From: Victivallaceae bacterium
GTDB taxonomy: Bacteria > Verrucomicrobiota > Lentisphaeria > Victivallales > Victivallaceae
Length of the DNA: 64,000 bases
Reading direction: 5' to 3'
NCBI GenBank assembly: GCA_024405735.1
Contig: JAKSOF010000011.1
Span: 1-64,000, forward strand
Under the pieces are notes generated by a model. It was not told the DNA's origin and did no database searches. It was given only the letters and a program-made list of their open reading frames with translations. A program made the translations under genes and the position numbers. Shown here piece after piece: positions 50,797 to 60,052 of the stretch. Every line of letters starts with the position of its first letter. The first letter of the stretch is position 1.

Positions 50797-53517
50797 TTAT
50801 TTCTTCTCGATCAACACGATCGTATCTTCTTTTACATCCGTAAGGACATTGCCCTCAACTCCCTTGATCTTCCATCCTTCGGGGAGATCGACGGTGACTT
50901 TTTTCGCCGGATTCCAGAAAAAGAGCGCGCCGCCTTTTTCGCCGATCCAGCTGGTGCCGAAGGGGGTTTCACGGACATAGGGCATTCCGACATTGTCAAG
51001 CGCGTCATTGAAAGGCTTGGCGAGATCCATCGCGCGTCTGCCGCGAGTGAGAAATTCGGGGACGGCGTCGATGTCGAGCAGAATGGGACCCATATTGAAA
51101 CTGACGAAACAGCCGTACATCCCGGTACGAAAAGCGTCGAGCGAAACGCCGCCGCGCAAGTCCGCGCTCGGCGAGGAACCGACGAGGACAAATTCATTGC
51201 CGACGAAATTCTGCGTGTACAAGTGCGCGCGATACCAGTATTCGTCGAGGACAAGGGGATTCTGTCCCTCGATGGAAACGCGCGCGCCCTCATTCTGCAA
51301 AAAGCGGTAGAATTTGATCTGCGACGCCAGTCCGTTGGGGCAATCTTTCGTCGCGTAGTTGACGCATTGCGCCGCCGTACCGTCCATATCGCGGTAAATG
51401 GCGCCGACGCCGCCCTCTTTGATCGCTTTGCTCAAAATGCCGCGATACCAGTCGTAAAATTCCTGATTGTTGACGTCGATGACGGGATAGGTCTTGCCGC
51501 CGTAGCAGAAAATTTTGCCTTTGGGGTCGCGGACGAACCATTCGGGATGCGCGGTATAGATCCAGGTGGTGTCGCCCTGCGTGTAACTTCCGGCAGACCA
51601 GATCCACGGCTTGATGCCGCCGTCGCGCATCGTCTTGTAAACGCCGTTGATGCGGCTATCCGCCGCGATCTTGTCGATGGGGGATTCGGGCATCTGAACG
51701 TGCATATAGCGGTAGCCCTTTTGGACGGCAAGCGCGATGAGTTTTTCCAGTTCGCTCTGGGAGATGTACTCATAACGTGCAGCGGGGACGACGGGAAGTT
51801 CGGCGAGATCCGCCTTTTGCCGCAAGTTGTGACGCTGAAACTGATACATCGCAAGATAGTCGTGATGAGGACGTTCCGCCCCCTTGCCGAACCAGTGCCA
51901 GTAAGGCGCCGTCTCAAAGGGTGCGTAAATGCGTCCGAGCGGCATCGTGCGGATGTTGGTGATCGACTTTGCGCCTTTGGCGCGCTTCATCTGGACGAAA
52001 GTCGCCGCCGGACGATCGACCGCGCCGAAGTAAACGGCGTCCTTGCCGACGAGCATTTCAAAGGGCTGACCGGAGCCGAAAAAACTCCAGTTGGAAGTGT
52101 CGGAAGACACCTTGCCCGACATATCGAAAACGGAATAACCGCGCGGCGGAGAATAGCAGGAAAGGCGGTGCGCATAAAGCGCGTCGGGCATATCGATCTC
52201 GCTATTGAAATCGAGTTGACCGACGGGAATTTCACACGAAACGAGTTTCACCGAGTCGGAAATACCGTCGAAACTTCTGCCGTCCAATTCCATTTTTCCG
52301 GCGACGAAACGCCATTGCATTTCGGCGTTTTCCGCGCGGTAAACGGCGACGGCGGCATTGCCGTCGGCAATCAGCTTGTCAAACTGCCATTTCAGATTCG
52401 CCGCCTTGACGTTTTCGGTGCTGACAGTGCCCTCCGCCGCCGCGACGTCGTAACCGACGCTTTCCGCCGCCGATTTGAAAACGGGGACTTGGAAATTTCG
52501 GACAAGCGGCTGATCCCCGCCATAGTAAAATTCAACGCTGCCGGAGGGAAGGACGCGCACTTTCGCGCCGTTGGCAAAAGTCGCGGTATCGCCGGAAATC
52601 TGCGGCGTCGCGGAAACTTCCGTCACGCCCCAGACGGGCGCGGCGAGCGAAACGGAAACTTCGCCGACTTCCTTGCGTTCCGGGATCGCCGGGATCTTGA
52701 CGATGTGCTTGGCGGCGTCCAGTTTTTTCAACCCGGCGGATTCCTTGCCGATTGCGACAAAAAAGGCGTTGGCATATGCCCAGCCGGAAAACGATTTCAA
52801 ATTCGAGGAATCGACGTCTTTGATGATCGAGCCGTTGAAATAGGTGACGCTTCCCTTGCCGAGTGTGCGGCGGGCGAGAAAGGGGGTAACGGCATCATCG
52901 TCGAGCAGACTCAACGCTTCCGCGCCGGGCAAGAGAGAAACTTCGCGGAAAGCGGGGACGGGAATACGCTCCGGAAAAACGCTGTAATCCTCTCCTGCGG
53001 GACGCTTGGCGTAATGTTTTTCCCAGACCATTCCCCCTGCCATCGTGACCGGAGAAAGTTCACCGAGGGCATCGCAGGTCGTACCGCAAAGGAGGACGTG
53101 TCCGCCGTTTTCAACATACTTTTTCAACGCCGCAACTCGTTCCGGCGTAAAGAGTTTCTGCAAATTCTCCTCCGACATCGACGAAAAGATGACAAGCCGG
53201 TAGGAAAAAAGTTTCTTGAAAGCGGGGGTAATGCCGTCAAAAGGTTTCGGCTCGACCTTGTCCGCCATATGCACGCGGACGGGCGCGCCGCCGAGGCCGT
53301 CGAGATAACGGCCGTCCATCTGCACGATGCGACCGCCGCTCTGGAGAAAAAGTTTGCTGTTTTCCGATGCCTGCCACGGACGGCCGCCGCAGAAAAAGAG
53401 GATGGTGGGGCCGGAATCTCCGACGCGCCGGGGCATTTTGATCTTGTTGGGCGGCTCCGCCGCAAAAAGAAGCGAAAACGCGGCGGCGAAAAAAGCGATG
53501 ATCCATAACTTTTTCAT
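50797..53517 (-). CDS. Large secreted multi-domain protein with TIM-barrel C-terminus
   Basis: 906-residue exported protein. The signal peptide (MKKLWIIAFFAAAFSLLFA) and a GAGGAGG site settle the start at 53517. Residues about 35-170 resemble a GATase-like or ThuA-type alpha/beta domain (GDSGPTILFFCGGRPW, ALKKYVENGGHVLLCG). The middle 180-560 is beta-rich. From about 620 to 860 a TIM-barrel pattern of clan GH-D type appears (DVNNQEFYDWYRGILSKAI, then GAIYRDMDGTA, and a late Trp-rich part). I think it acts on polysaccharide outside the cytoplasm, but I cannot place it in a GH family. The adjacent rhaA hints at a deoxysugar-rich substrate. Confidence 0.7.
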   Translation of the reverse strand: MKKLWIIAFFAAAFSLLFAAEPPNKIKMPRRVGDSGPTILFFCGGRPWQASENSKLFLQSGGRIVQMDGRYLDGLGGAPVRVHMADKVEPKPFDGITPAFKKLFSYRLVIFSSMSEENLQKLFTPERVAALKKYVENGGHVLLCGTTCDALGELSPVTMAGGMVWEKHYAKRPAGEDYSVFPERIPVPAFREVSLLPGAEALSLLDDDAVTPFLARRTLGKGSVTYFNGSIIKDVDSSNLKSFSGWAYANAFFVAIGKESAGLKKLDAAKHIVKIPAIPERKEVGEVSVSLAAPVWGVTEVSATPQISGDTATFANGAKVRVLPSGSVEFYYGGDQPLVRNFQVPVFKSAAESVGYDVAAAEGTVSTENVKAANLKWQFDKLIADGNAAVAVYRAENAEMQWRFVAGKMELDGRSFDGISDSVKLVSCEIPVGQLDFNSEIDMPDALYAHRLSCYSPPRGYSVFDMSGKVSSDTSNWSFFGSGQPFEMLVGKDAVYFGAVDRPAATFVQMKRAKGAKSITNIRTMPLGRIYAPFETAPYWHWFGKGAERPHHDYLAMYQFQRHNLRQKADLAELPVVPAARYEYISQSELEKLIALAVQKGYRYMHVQMPESPIDKIAADSRINGVYKTMRDGGIKPWIWSAGSYTQGDTTWIYTAHPEWFVRDPKGKIFCYGGKTYPVIDVNNQEFYDWYRGILSKAIKEGGVGAIYRDMDGTAAQCVNYATKDCPNGLASQIKFYRFLQNEGARVSIEGQNPLVLDEYWYRAHLYTQNFVGNEFVLVGSSPSADLRGGVSLDAFRTGMYGCFVSFNMGPILLDIDAVPEFLTRGRRAMDLAKPFNDALDNVGMPYVRETPFGTSWIGEKGGALFFWNPAKKVTVDLPEGWKIKGVEGNVLTDVKEDTIVLIEKK

Positions 53518-53542
53518 AAAACCTCCTCGGTTGACGAAATAT

Positions 53543-54577
53543 CTATTTGGATAATTTTTGAACCTTTGCCTCTGCTGCGGCATATCCATTTTCGGCGGCT
53601 TTTTGATACCACTGCAATGCCATTTCTTTATCTGCGTCTACGCCCCAGCCATTTTCATAGCATAAACCAATATTGTATTGGGCTGTCGGAACTTCTTCGA
53701 TCGTTTGAAAAATACGAAATGCTTCAGCGCGATCCTTTTTTACTCCGATTCCGTTTAAATACAGTAACCCGAGATGATTTTTGAAAGCCGGATCGTCGTT
53801 GGTTTCCGAAACTTTTTTCACCAAGGCGAATAAATCGGAATTACGCATAAAAATCTCATTGCCGATGGCAAAGGATGCAAGATAAGCAGCCGCATCTGCA
53901 TTTCCGGCACGTTCGGCAAGATAAGCATAATAAACCGCTTCGCGTCCCATTCCGTATTTCTGATAAAACTGTGATTTTCCCCACAAGTCCTGCGGATCAA
54001 CACCTTCCGCTTCCGCAGAGGGATAATCCAATGCCTCCAGAGCATCACGAAATTCCGCGATGCTGAAAAGGTTTTTCAGCACTTCGCTTTTGTTCGCGGC
54101 ACACTCCTCCGGGGTCGGGCGACGACTGCCCGAAAAACGGCGGCTGTATGCCTGAAAGAAACGCGGCTGGGCACCATTACGCGCAAACAGCTGCCCAAAA
54201 TACACGATCCCCGGAGCCCTTACCACAACAATCATCCGGTTATCCAAATAATAACCGTCTTCACAATCTAAAACCGTCGTCTTGTCTTCAATGATTCTGA
54301 CAATCCGCACATTGTGGTCGTACTGATTATCAAAATCGGCGGAATCAGACAAAATCTTGTAGTGATGCGCGGCAAAAGAAGCTCTCAATAACGCATCTGC
54401 TTCTTTATAAGCGGACGCATGTATTTCAATCGGCGCCATCCGTTTGTATTCTTCTTCATCCACTTGCCCGTAGACGGGAATATCGTACAGATGATCATGC
54501 GTACAACCGGCAAAAAGCACAAGCACTGCGATGGACATCCATAAAAATCCACCGCCGAATAATATATTTTTTTTCAT
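53543..54577 (-). CDS. Sel1-repeat lipoprotein
   Basis: 344-residue lipoprotein. The signal ends in VLFAGC, so the Cys near residue 24 is likely lipidated. Middle residues 60-220 form a mixed domain I do not recognise; the C-terminal part holds two Sel1 repeats (LGLLYLNGIGVKKDRAEAFRIF and IGLCYENGWGVDADKEMALQWY). The ATG at 54577 shares TGATG with the preceding stop; a GTG just before is possible. It is AT-rich and closes the four-lipoprotein operon. Sel1 repeats recruit partners, so this may tie the complex together. Confidence 0.75.
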   Translation of the reverse strand: MKKNILFGGGFLWMSIAVLVLFAGCTHDHLYDIPVYGQVDEEEYKRMAPIEIHASAYKEADALLRASFAAHHYKILSDSADFDNQYDHNVRIVRIIEDKTTVLDCEDGYYLDNRMIVVVRAPGIVYFGQLFARNGAQPRFFQAYSRRFSGSRRPTPEECAANKSEVLKNLFSIAEFRDALEALDYPSAEAEGVDPQDLWGKSQFYQKYGMGREAVYYAYLAERAGNADAAAYLASFAIGNEIFMRNSDLFALVKKVSETNDDPAFKNHLGLLYLNGIGVKKDRAEAFRIFQTIEEVPTAQYNIGLCYENGWGVDADKEMALQWYQKAAENGYAAAEAKVQKLSK

Positions 54578-55980
54578 CACTTCAATTCCTTGAGCATCGT
54601 ATTTTCATCCGCTTTTTTGATGAAGCGATCTGTCAAAACATCACGACATGTCTCCATCGCCTGTCTGGCATTACGTCCCTGTGACATCATCGGCAAATGG
54701 ATGACCTGTAAATTGGCATTGTCTGCAACGGTAATCGTACCGACAGCCATTCCCATGACATCAAAATTATAATAACCCGTCGTCATCAAATTATATGTCC
54801 CGGGAGCAAGTTTCAACGGAATAATATAGAACTTACCCGGCAGATTATGCCAGAATCGACCATCTGCATGCGGATTCATCATACTTCCGATAAGCCATGC
54901 CGTCCCGCCAAGGATAAAACATCCGCCTCCGGAACAAAAAAGCGATAAGCCGACAACATTATTCAAGCCGCAAGTTGCACCGGCAACCATCAGCCCCGTC
55001 CCCGCGATCAGCAAGATATTACGACTGATTTCCATTCCCTTTTTTGCCATCGCCTTATCGGCAAGCACAGTATCCATCAAACGACCGCCGCGAGTGGTCG
55101 CCTGATAATCAATATCAGCCAAGTTATTAGCGGCAAACAACATATTTGAATCGGAAATTTGCAATCCGAGCCGATCAAAGAAATTTTTTCCGCGAACAAT
55201 CGAACGGACTTCCTCATATTCTCCGGTGCAAACGACTTCCGGACCATCGCCGGTCCAGACAACAAGCAACACATTGGGATCAACCTGCGTCAGATGATCA
55301 AAGCAAGTACCGGAAATCCGGTTGCCGTTTTCATCGTTGAGGTTGAAACCGCATTTGGCGATTGCAGCTATCATACTGCGCAAATATTCGGCGGCATCAT
55401 CCTGTCGCCCCGCCTTTATATTGGCAAGATATCCGAGATAGGATAACAATGCGTAATCTTCTACCGCTTCCTCCGAATTGGAGTCGGCATCGGCGAGCAA
55501 GCCGTTTTTTACTGCCCGAATCGCATCGTCATATTCGCCATTCTGAATAAAACTCATGGCAAGAAGCGCATACAAGGTGGCGCGCTCATAGGAATCCCCG
55601 TGATAAACCTTGTTGACTTCACCATGCCACACGCTCATCGCTTTTTCCGCAGCTTCTTTGTCAAAAAGGACTTCCAAATCCTCCTGCAGTTTAATCATAA
55701 GCTCGTGAGCTTCGGCTGTTTTATTCTGCATCAGCAATGTGGAGATCAATTCCAACTGATACAGCGGACGGCTTACAGTCCGTTCCTGACACAAGTTTCT
55801 AATTAATCTTTCAGCTTCAGAGTAATTTCCGCGAACAAACTGCTCGTGTGCGGTTGCATTTTGCTGCTCCATCGCGGCAAGTTCTTCTTCGGATTTCTGG
55901 ACAAAATCGCCTTGATAAGAGTTACACCCGGTTATGATGCAACATATTACCGCGAATATCCCCAAAAGAGATTTACGCAT
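54577..55980 (-). CDS. TPR lipoprotein, COG3014-like
   Basis: 467-residue lipoprotein (MRKSLLGIFAVICCIITGCN; Cys19 lipidated). Residues about 40-200 carry TPR-like helix pairs (EQFVRGNYSEAERLIRNLC, LLAMSFIQNGEYDDAIRAVKNGLLAD). Near 320-375 there are two hydrophobic stretches (NILLIAGTGLMVAGATCG ... CFILGGTAWLIGSMM). In several proteobacteria a COG3014-type lipoprotein is encoded beside YcfL- and LpoB-like lipoproteins; this synteny supports the call. The function is unknown. It lies 2 bp after ycfL-like and overlaps the next start. Confidence 0.75.
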   Translation of the reverse strand: MRKSLLGIFAVICCIITGCNSYQGDFVQKSEEELAAMEQQNATAHEQFVRGNYSEAERLIRNLCQERTVSRPLYQLELISTLLMQNKTAEAHELMIKLQEDLEVLFDKEAAEKAMSVWHGEVNKVYHGDSYERATLYALLAMSFIQNGEYDDAIRAVKNGLLADADSNSEEAVEDYALLSYLGYLANIKAGRQDDAAEYLRSMIAAIAKCGFNLNDENGNRISGTCFDHLTQVDPNVLLVVWTGDGPEVVCTGEYEEVRSIVRGKNFFDRLGLQISDSNMLFAANNLADIDYQATTRGGRLMDTVLADKAMAKKGMEISRNILLIAGTGLMVAGATCGLNNVVGLSLFCSGGGCFILGGTAWLIGSMMNPHADGRFWHNLPGKFYIIPLKLAPGTYNLMTTGYYNFDVMGMAVGTITVADNANLQVIHLPMMSQGRNARQAMETCRDVLTDRFIKKADENTMLKELK

Positions 55981-55982
55981 AT

Positions 55983-56453
55983 TCAATCCCCTAAAACGAT
56001 TTGATAATCGACAGCATTTGCAACCGGACAAACGACCTTGTAGACATAAGTTTCGCCGCGACCGATCGAAATCGTAGAACCATTGGTCTGGTACAATTCA
56101 TTCGAGCGCGATCTCGCACCTTCGTAAAAATGCGTTTGCACCCGCAATTGCAAAATTTCCGGTGCGCGGCAAAACCAGTTAGTCCAACTCACCGGACCGC
56201 GATTGCGAATCCCCGTTTCCACGACCAATTGTCCGGCATCATTCCTGTAGCTTCGTTCATAAGTGATTTCCACATATTCAACAGCTGAAAGAGAACCGAA
56301 TGCGAGAACAAAACGCTTTGGTCTGATAAAAATAATGGAACTTTCCTGATTCAAATCCTCTTCTGTTACACGGTCAACATTTGTCGTTGTTCCGCAACCG
56401 CACAAAACCAGCGCCACAAACCAAAGCACAATAATACGGAAAAATTTTTTCAT
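55983..56453 (-). CDS. YcfL-like lipoprotein
   Basis: 156-residue small lipoprotein. The signal ends in LVLCGCG (two candidate Cys, 19 and 21; lipobox around LCGC). The rest is a beta-rich domain with the YcfL/DUF1425 pattern, which includes a conserved Arg-Gly-Pro-x-x-Trp (NRGPVSWTNWFC) and GxGETYVYK near the end. GGAGG precedes the ATG. In E. coli ycfL sits beside lpoB (ycfM), and here too its gene follows an LpoB-like gene by 18 bp. Confidence 0.75.
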   Translation of the reverse strand: MKKFFRIIVLWFVALVLCGCGTTTNVDRVTEEDLNQESSIIFIRPKRFVLAFGSLSAVEYVEITYERSYRNDAGQLVVETGIRNRGPVSWTNWFCRAPEILQLRVQTHFYEGARSRSNELYQTNGSTISIGRGETYVYKVVCPVANAVDYQIVLGD

Positions 56454-56471
56454 AGGATATTTTCCTCCCGA

Positions 56472-57635
56472 TTAACGGTAAACGCCCGACTGGATGGTAA
56501 CTCTTTTCACTTCGTAGCCGTCTTCCCAAAGGATCTCATTTTCTTCGGGAGAGTTCAGTTGTACACTTATGAGCAGATAATCCTGAGAGATTCCGTTGGC
56601 ACGTTGAGCCAATCCGGAAATTTCCCCGGAAAGGATGAAATCCGCTTTCCCGCTGTTGTCGGAGATGCGCTGATCAATGAGCATCATTTTTTCAAAAACA
56701 GCCAACTTGGTTTTCGCATCGACGAGCATAACATTGAGCCGTTTATTGACATTGGGATTGATCTGCAACGCTTGATTGCGATATAATTCATAGAGATGAG
56801 TTTCAAGGGCTTTGATTTCACCGCCGCTATTGGAAATACTTGTCACATCGACATTATTCTGACTGACAGTCGTGATCTGAGGATTGGATTTCGTGAGAAA
56901 ATCGGTCGCAATCAGTAGCGATTGTCCCGCTTTGACCCGCGCATCGACAACTTTGATGTAATCAGCCAAATTGATGATACCCTCGGTTTTCATCGTTTCG
57001 GCGATAAACTGTCCGGTCAGGTAATAATCGGCTCCAGAGGTTTCTCCTGGCATGAGAAATTGAATTTTTCCATTGGAAGCATTGACCACTTCCGAACGCA
57101 ACATAGCGGTGAAACTATCGCCATTCATATTCACTAAATTCGTATTGAGCGCCGGAACAACCGCAATTTTCAGCGTTTTACCGCTGTTGACAACGGGAGA
57201 GGCGGCCAATGCGGCAGCGACCTCCTGCAATTTTTTTTGCAATTGTTTTTCCTGACGATCCTGCAAAATTTCTCTGCGGGCGGCAGAAGTTTTTTCATTG
57301 TTGCTGAGAAAACGCACCTTGCCGTGACCGAAACGGTTCAATTCCAACCGAAGACGTTTTGCGAAAAGGTTGCGGTCAATAAAAAAACGACTCTCGTTTT
57401 TGAAATCGGCAATCTTTATCATCACCGCGCTGTCCGCAGTCTGAATTTCCGGCAACGCTAAAATTGCCGGCGCCATTTTTGAAGCTACGCTGCGAATGTC
57501 TTCACTGGATATTCCGCAGTCGATCACATCCCGATCAACCGGGATCGCATTGTTTTGCGGTTCAATTCGCGGCGAGGCACACCCCCCAAGAACAACCGCG
57601 ATCACACCACACGCAAGGACATATTTTTGTTTCAT
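56472..57635 (-). CDS. LpoB-like lipoprotein with repeated domain
   Basis: 387-residue lipoprotein, about twice the length of E. coli LpoB (213 residues), which activates penicillin-binding protein PBP1b from the outer membrane. Cys19 (VLGGC) is the lipid site. Residues 40-125 match the LpoB N-terminal half (IADFKNESRFFIDRN ... GKVRFLSNN). Residues 155-225 give a second beginning and ADYYLTGQF. Residues 298-388 hold a further copy of the LpoB end (ADFILSGEISGLAQRANG ... NEILWEDGYEVKRV). GGAG lies six bases before the ATG at 57635. The repeat may be a fused LpoB dimer; a real PBP target is not identified. Confidence 0.75.
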   Translation of the reverse strand: MKQKYVLACGVIAVVLGGCASPRIEPQNNAIPVDRDVIDCGISSEDIRSVASKMAPAILALPEIQTADSAVMIKIADFKNESRFFIDRNLFAKRLRLELNRFGHGKVRFLSNNEKTSAARREILQDRQEKQLQKKLQEVAAALAASPVVNSGKTLKIAVVPALNTNLVNMNGDSFTAMLRSEVVNASNGKIQFLMPGETSGADYYLTGQFIAETMKTEGIINLADYIKVVDARVKAGQSLLIATDFLTKSNPQITTVSQNNVDVTSISNSGGEIKALETHLYELYRNQALQINPNVNKRLNVMLVDAKTKLAVFEKMMLIDQRISDNSGKADFILSGEISGLAQRANGISQDYLLISVQLNSPEENEILWEDGYEVKRVTIQSGVYR

Positions 57636-57688
57636 CATTTTCTCCTTTCATTGGATTTCTATTATTTGGAAAACACTTTGATTGTCGT

Positions 57689-58867
57689 TTATTTTTCCAC
57701 GGGGATCGCGCGCGCGCCGTCGCCGATACTGCAGATGATGATCTCGGGGAAAACTTTTTGCTGCAGTTTGAAAGCTTCGCCGACGCGTTGCGCGTAGACT
57801 TCGGCATCTTCCTCCTTGACGAGATGAATGGTGATGCCGCCGAAACCGCCGCCGGAAAGACGGGCTCCGAGACAGCCGGGGATCGTGTGCGCGAGTTCGA
57901 CGAGGTAATCCAATTCCGGCGAACTGTTTTCAAAGTTGACGCGGCTCGATTCGTGGGAGTCAAAAAGCAGTTGTCCGAAACCCGCGACGTCGCCATTGCC
58001 GAGAAGTTTCTCCGCCTGCATCACGCGGGTGCATTCGCCGACGACGTGCAGGGCGCGGCGGTAGGCGCGAAGCGGGAGTTTCTCCTTGGCGGCGGCAAGT
58101 TGCTCCAGCGACACGTCGCGCAACGCCTTGACGCCGGGATAAAGTTTTTGCAAAATCGCCGCGGCTTCCTCGCAGTCGGCGCGGCGGGTGTTGTATTCGG
58201 AATCGACGAGGTTGTGCTTTTTCATCGAATTGATGACGACGATCGCGTAACCGGGAGGCAACGCAACGGTGCGCAACACTTCGGCGGTGCGGAAGTCGCT
58301 CAAAATCATCGCGTCTTTTTTGCCGAAGATCGAACTGAATTGATCGAGAAGCCCCGTATGCAGTCCGAGGTAGTTGTTTTCGACCCCCTGCCCGGCGCGC
58401 GCCCATTCGACCTTGGGCAGGTCGATCTGAAACGCCTGCGCCAGCGCGTATCCGGCGGCGACTTCAAGCGCCGCGGAACTCGACATCCCGGCGGAAAGCG
58501 GCACACAGCTTTCGATCGCCGCGTCAAATCCGGTGATCGACTTGACGCCGCGTTTGACCAACTCCTTGACCATTCCCTTGATATAGCGGCTACCGTTGCG
58601 GTCGGGCGCGGCATTGAGATCGGAAATGTCAAAAAGCATTCTCGCGTTATCGCGGAAGTCAATCAAACGGCACGTCTTTCCGGGTACGGGACGCAAGGCG
58701 AAACGCGTCGTCTGGGCGACCGCGCAGGAAAGGACGAAACCCTGATTGTAGTCGGTATGATTGCCAAGGATTTCCAGTCTGCCGGGCGCCTGTGCGGCGG
58801 CGGTGGCGGGAACTCCGTAAAAATCCTGAAACTTTTTCAGAAAACTCGCGTTGGTGACTTCAGCCAT
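57689..58867 (-). CDS. galK: Galactokinase
   Basis: 392-residue GHMP kinase that phosphorylates D-galactose. It has the galactokinase signature APGRLEILGNHTDYNQGF near residue 23 (most have GRVNLIGEHTDY), the phosphate loop PLSAGMSSSAALEVA near 125 and GGGFGGITIHLV near 340. The ATP and sugar residues are in place; the first motif is slightly different. It lies 10 bp after lpxK. Together with the GH36 enzyme at 0.2-2.4 kb it fits galactose use through the Leloir pathway; galT and galE are not in this window. Confidence 0.93.
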   Translation of the reverse strand: MAEVTNASFLKKFQDFYGVPATAAAQAPGRLEILGNHTDYNQGFVLSCAVAQTTRFALRPVPGKTCRLIDFRDNARMLFDISDLNAAPDRNGSRYIKGMVKELVKRGVKSITGFDAAIESCVPLSAGMSSSAALEVAAGYALAQAFQIDLPKVEWARAGQGVENNYLGLHTGLLDQFSSIFGKKDAMILSDFRTAEVLRTVALPPGYAIVVINSMKKHNLVDSEYNTRRADCEEAAAILQKLYPGVKALRDVSLEQLAAAKEKLPLRAYRRALHVVGECTRVMQAEKLLGNGDVAGFGQLLFDSHESSRVNFENSSPELDYLVELAHTIPGCLGARLSGGGFGGITIHLVKEEDAEVYAQRVGEAFKLQQKVFPEIIICSIGDGARAIPVEK

Positions 58868-58876
58868 TTTGAACTC

Positions 58877-60046
58877 CTATATAAAACAAATTCGGGAAAT
58901 ACACTGATCGAAACTTTCCTGACCGCTCAAAATGTCGATCTCGATGCGCAAAAAGGCGATCGGCAGTTCGGCGTCGGTGATTTTCGGAATGCGCACGGCG
59001 TCTTTTTCGGTCGTGATGATGCGTTCGGCGCCCTGCGCTTTGGCCTGGCGCATGAAATCGCGGATCTCCTCCTCGGTATAACGGTGGTGATCGGCGTAGT
59101 GGTCGCGCAATTTGATGTCGGCGCCGAATTTTTCCAGAAAGCCCTCGAAACTTGCCGGATTGGCGATCGCCGAAAGCGCGGCGACTTTGGCGTTTTTGAG
59201 ACTTTCCAGCGGAAACTCTTCCCGCGTATCAAGATCGACGAGGTGTTTCGGCTGGTGACAGCACTCGATGATTTCCGCGCGGAGCGTGTGGCGGCGGATG
59301 AAGCGTTTGAGGTGATTGATCTTGTGACTGCCGTCGCTTTTGGTCAGAAAAACGTAATCGGCGCGGCGGATGTTTTTGATCGGCTCCCGCAACGTGCCGC
59401 GCGGCAGGACGTGCCCGTTGCCGAAAGGCGACGTCGAATCGACGAGCGCGATATTGATATGCGGCTTGAGCATCAGATACTGGAAACCGTCGTCGAGAAT
59501 GATGACGTCGGAGTGAAAATGGTCGATCGCGTAAATGCCGGATTTGACCCGGTCTTTGTCGACGACGACGGCGACGCCGGGCAAATTGGAAGCGAGCATA
59601 TAAGGTTCGTCCCCCGCGACGGCGGAATCGAGCAACAGATTTCTGCCGTCGGAAACCACCGCCGGAGGCTGTTCCTCGTATTTCCCGAAACGGCGCGCCC
59701 ATTTTTCGCGGAAAGTCGGCTTCCGGCGGCGGTAGCCGCGGCTCAACACCGCGACGCGCCGTCCCTGGGCGTTGAGCGAACGCGCAAAGACTTCGACGAC
59801 GGGGGTTTTCCCGGTGCCGCCGCAACTTAAATTGCCGATGCTGACGACGAGGCATCCGAGCGCGTGATGACGGATGACGCGCTTGTCGTACATCCAGTTG
59901 CGGAACTGGATCCCCGCGCGGTAAAAACGCGAAGCGATGAACATGAGATCGACCAGCACTTTGTCATACCAGCGGCGTGCCGGCTGAAACATCAGCCGCA
60001 GAAAATACTGCTCAAGGTCTTCCGCTTTGAATTTGAGTGCGTGCAT
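58877..60046 (-). CDS. lpxK: Tetraacyldisaccharide 4'-kinase
   Basis: 389-residue kinase of lipid A synthesis; it phosphorylates the 4' position of the disaccharide at the inner-membrane face. LpxK marks are the single N-terminal hydrophobic segment with P-loop IGNLSCGGTGKTPVVE near residue 72, then SRGYRRRKP near 100, GDEPYMLA near 148, DGFQYLML near 187 and TTEKDAVR near 340. ORF length is normal. It shows that the cell makes a lipid A-type outer leaflet. mraY is 6 bp upstream. Confidence 0.94.
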   Translation of the reverse strand: MHALKFKAEDLEQYFLRLMFQPARRWYDKVLVDLMFIASRFYRAGIQFRNWMYDKRVIRHHALGCLVVSIGNLSCGGTGKTPVVEVFARSLNAQGRRVAVLSRGYRRRKPTFREKWARRFGKYEEQPPAVVSDGRNLLLDSAVAGDEPYMLASNLPGVAVVVDKDRVKSGIYAIDHFHSDVIILDDGFQYLMLKPHINIALVDSTSPFGNGHVLPRGTLREPIKNIRRADYVFLTKSDGSHKINHLKRFIRRHTLRAEIIECCHQPKHLVDLDTREEFPLESLKNAKVAALSAIANPASFEGFLEKFGADIKLRDHYADHHRYTEEEIRDFMRQAKAQGAERIITTEKDAVRIPKITDAELPIAFLRIEIDILSGQESFDQCISRICFI

Positions 60047-60052
60047 AGACTT

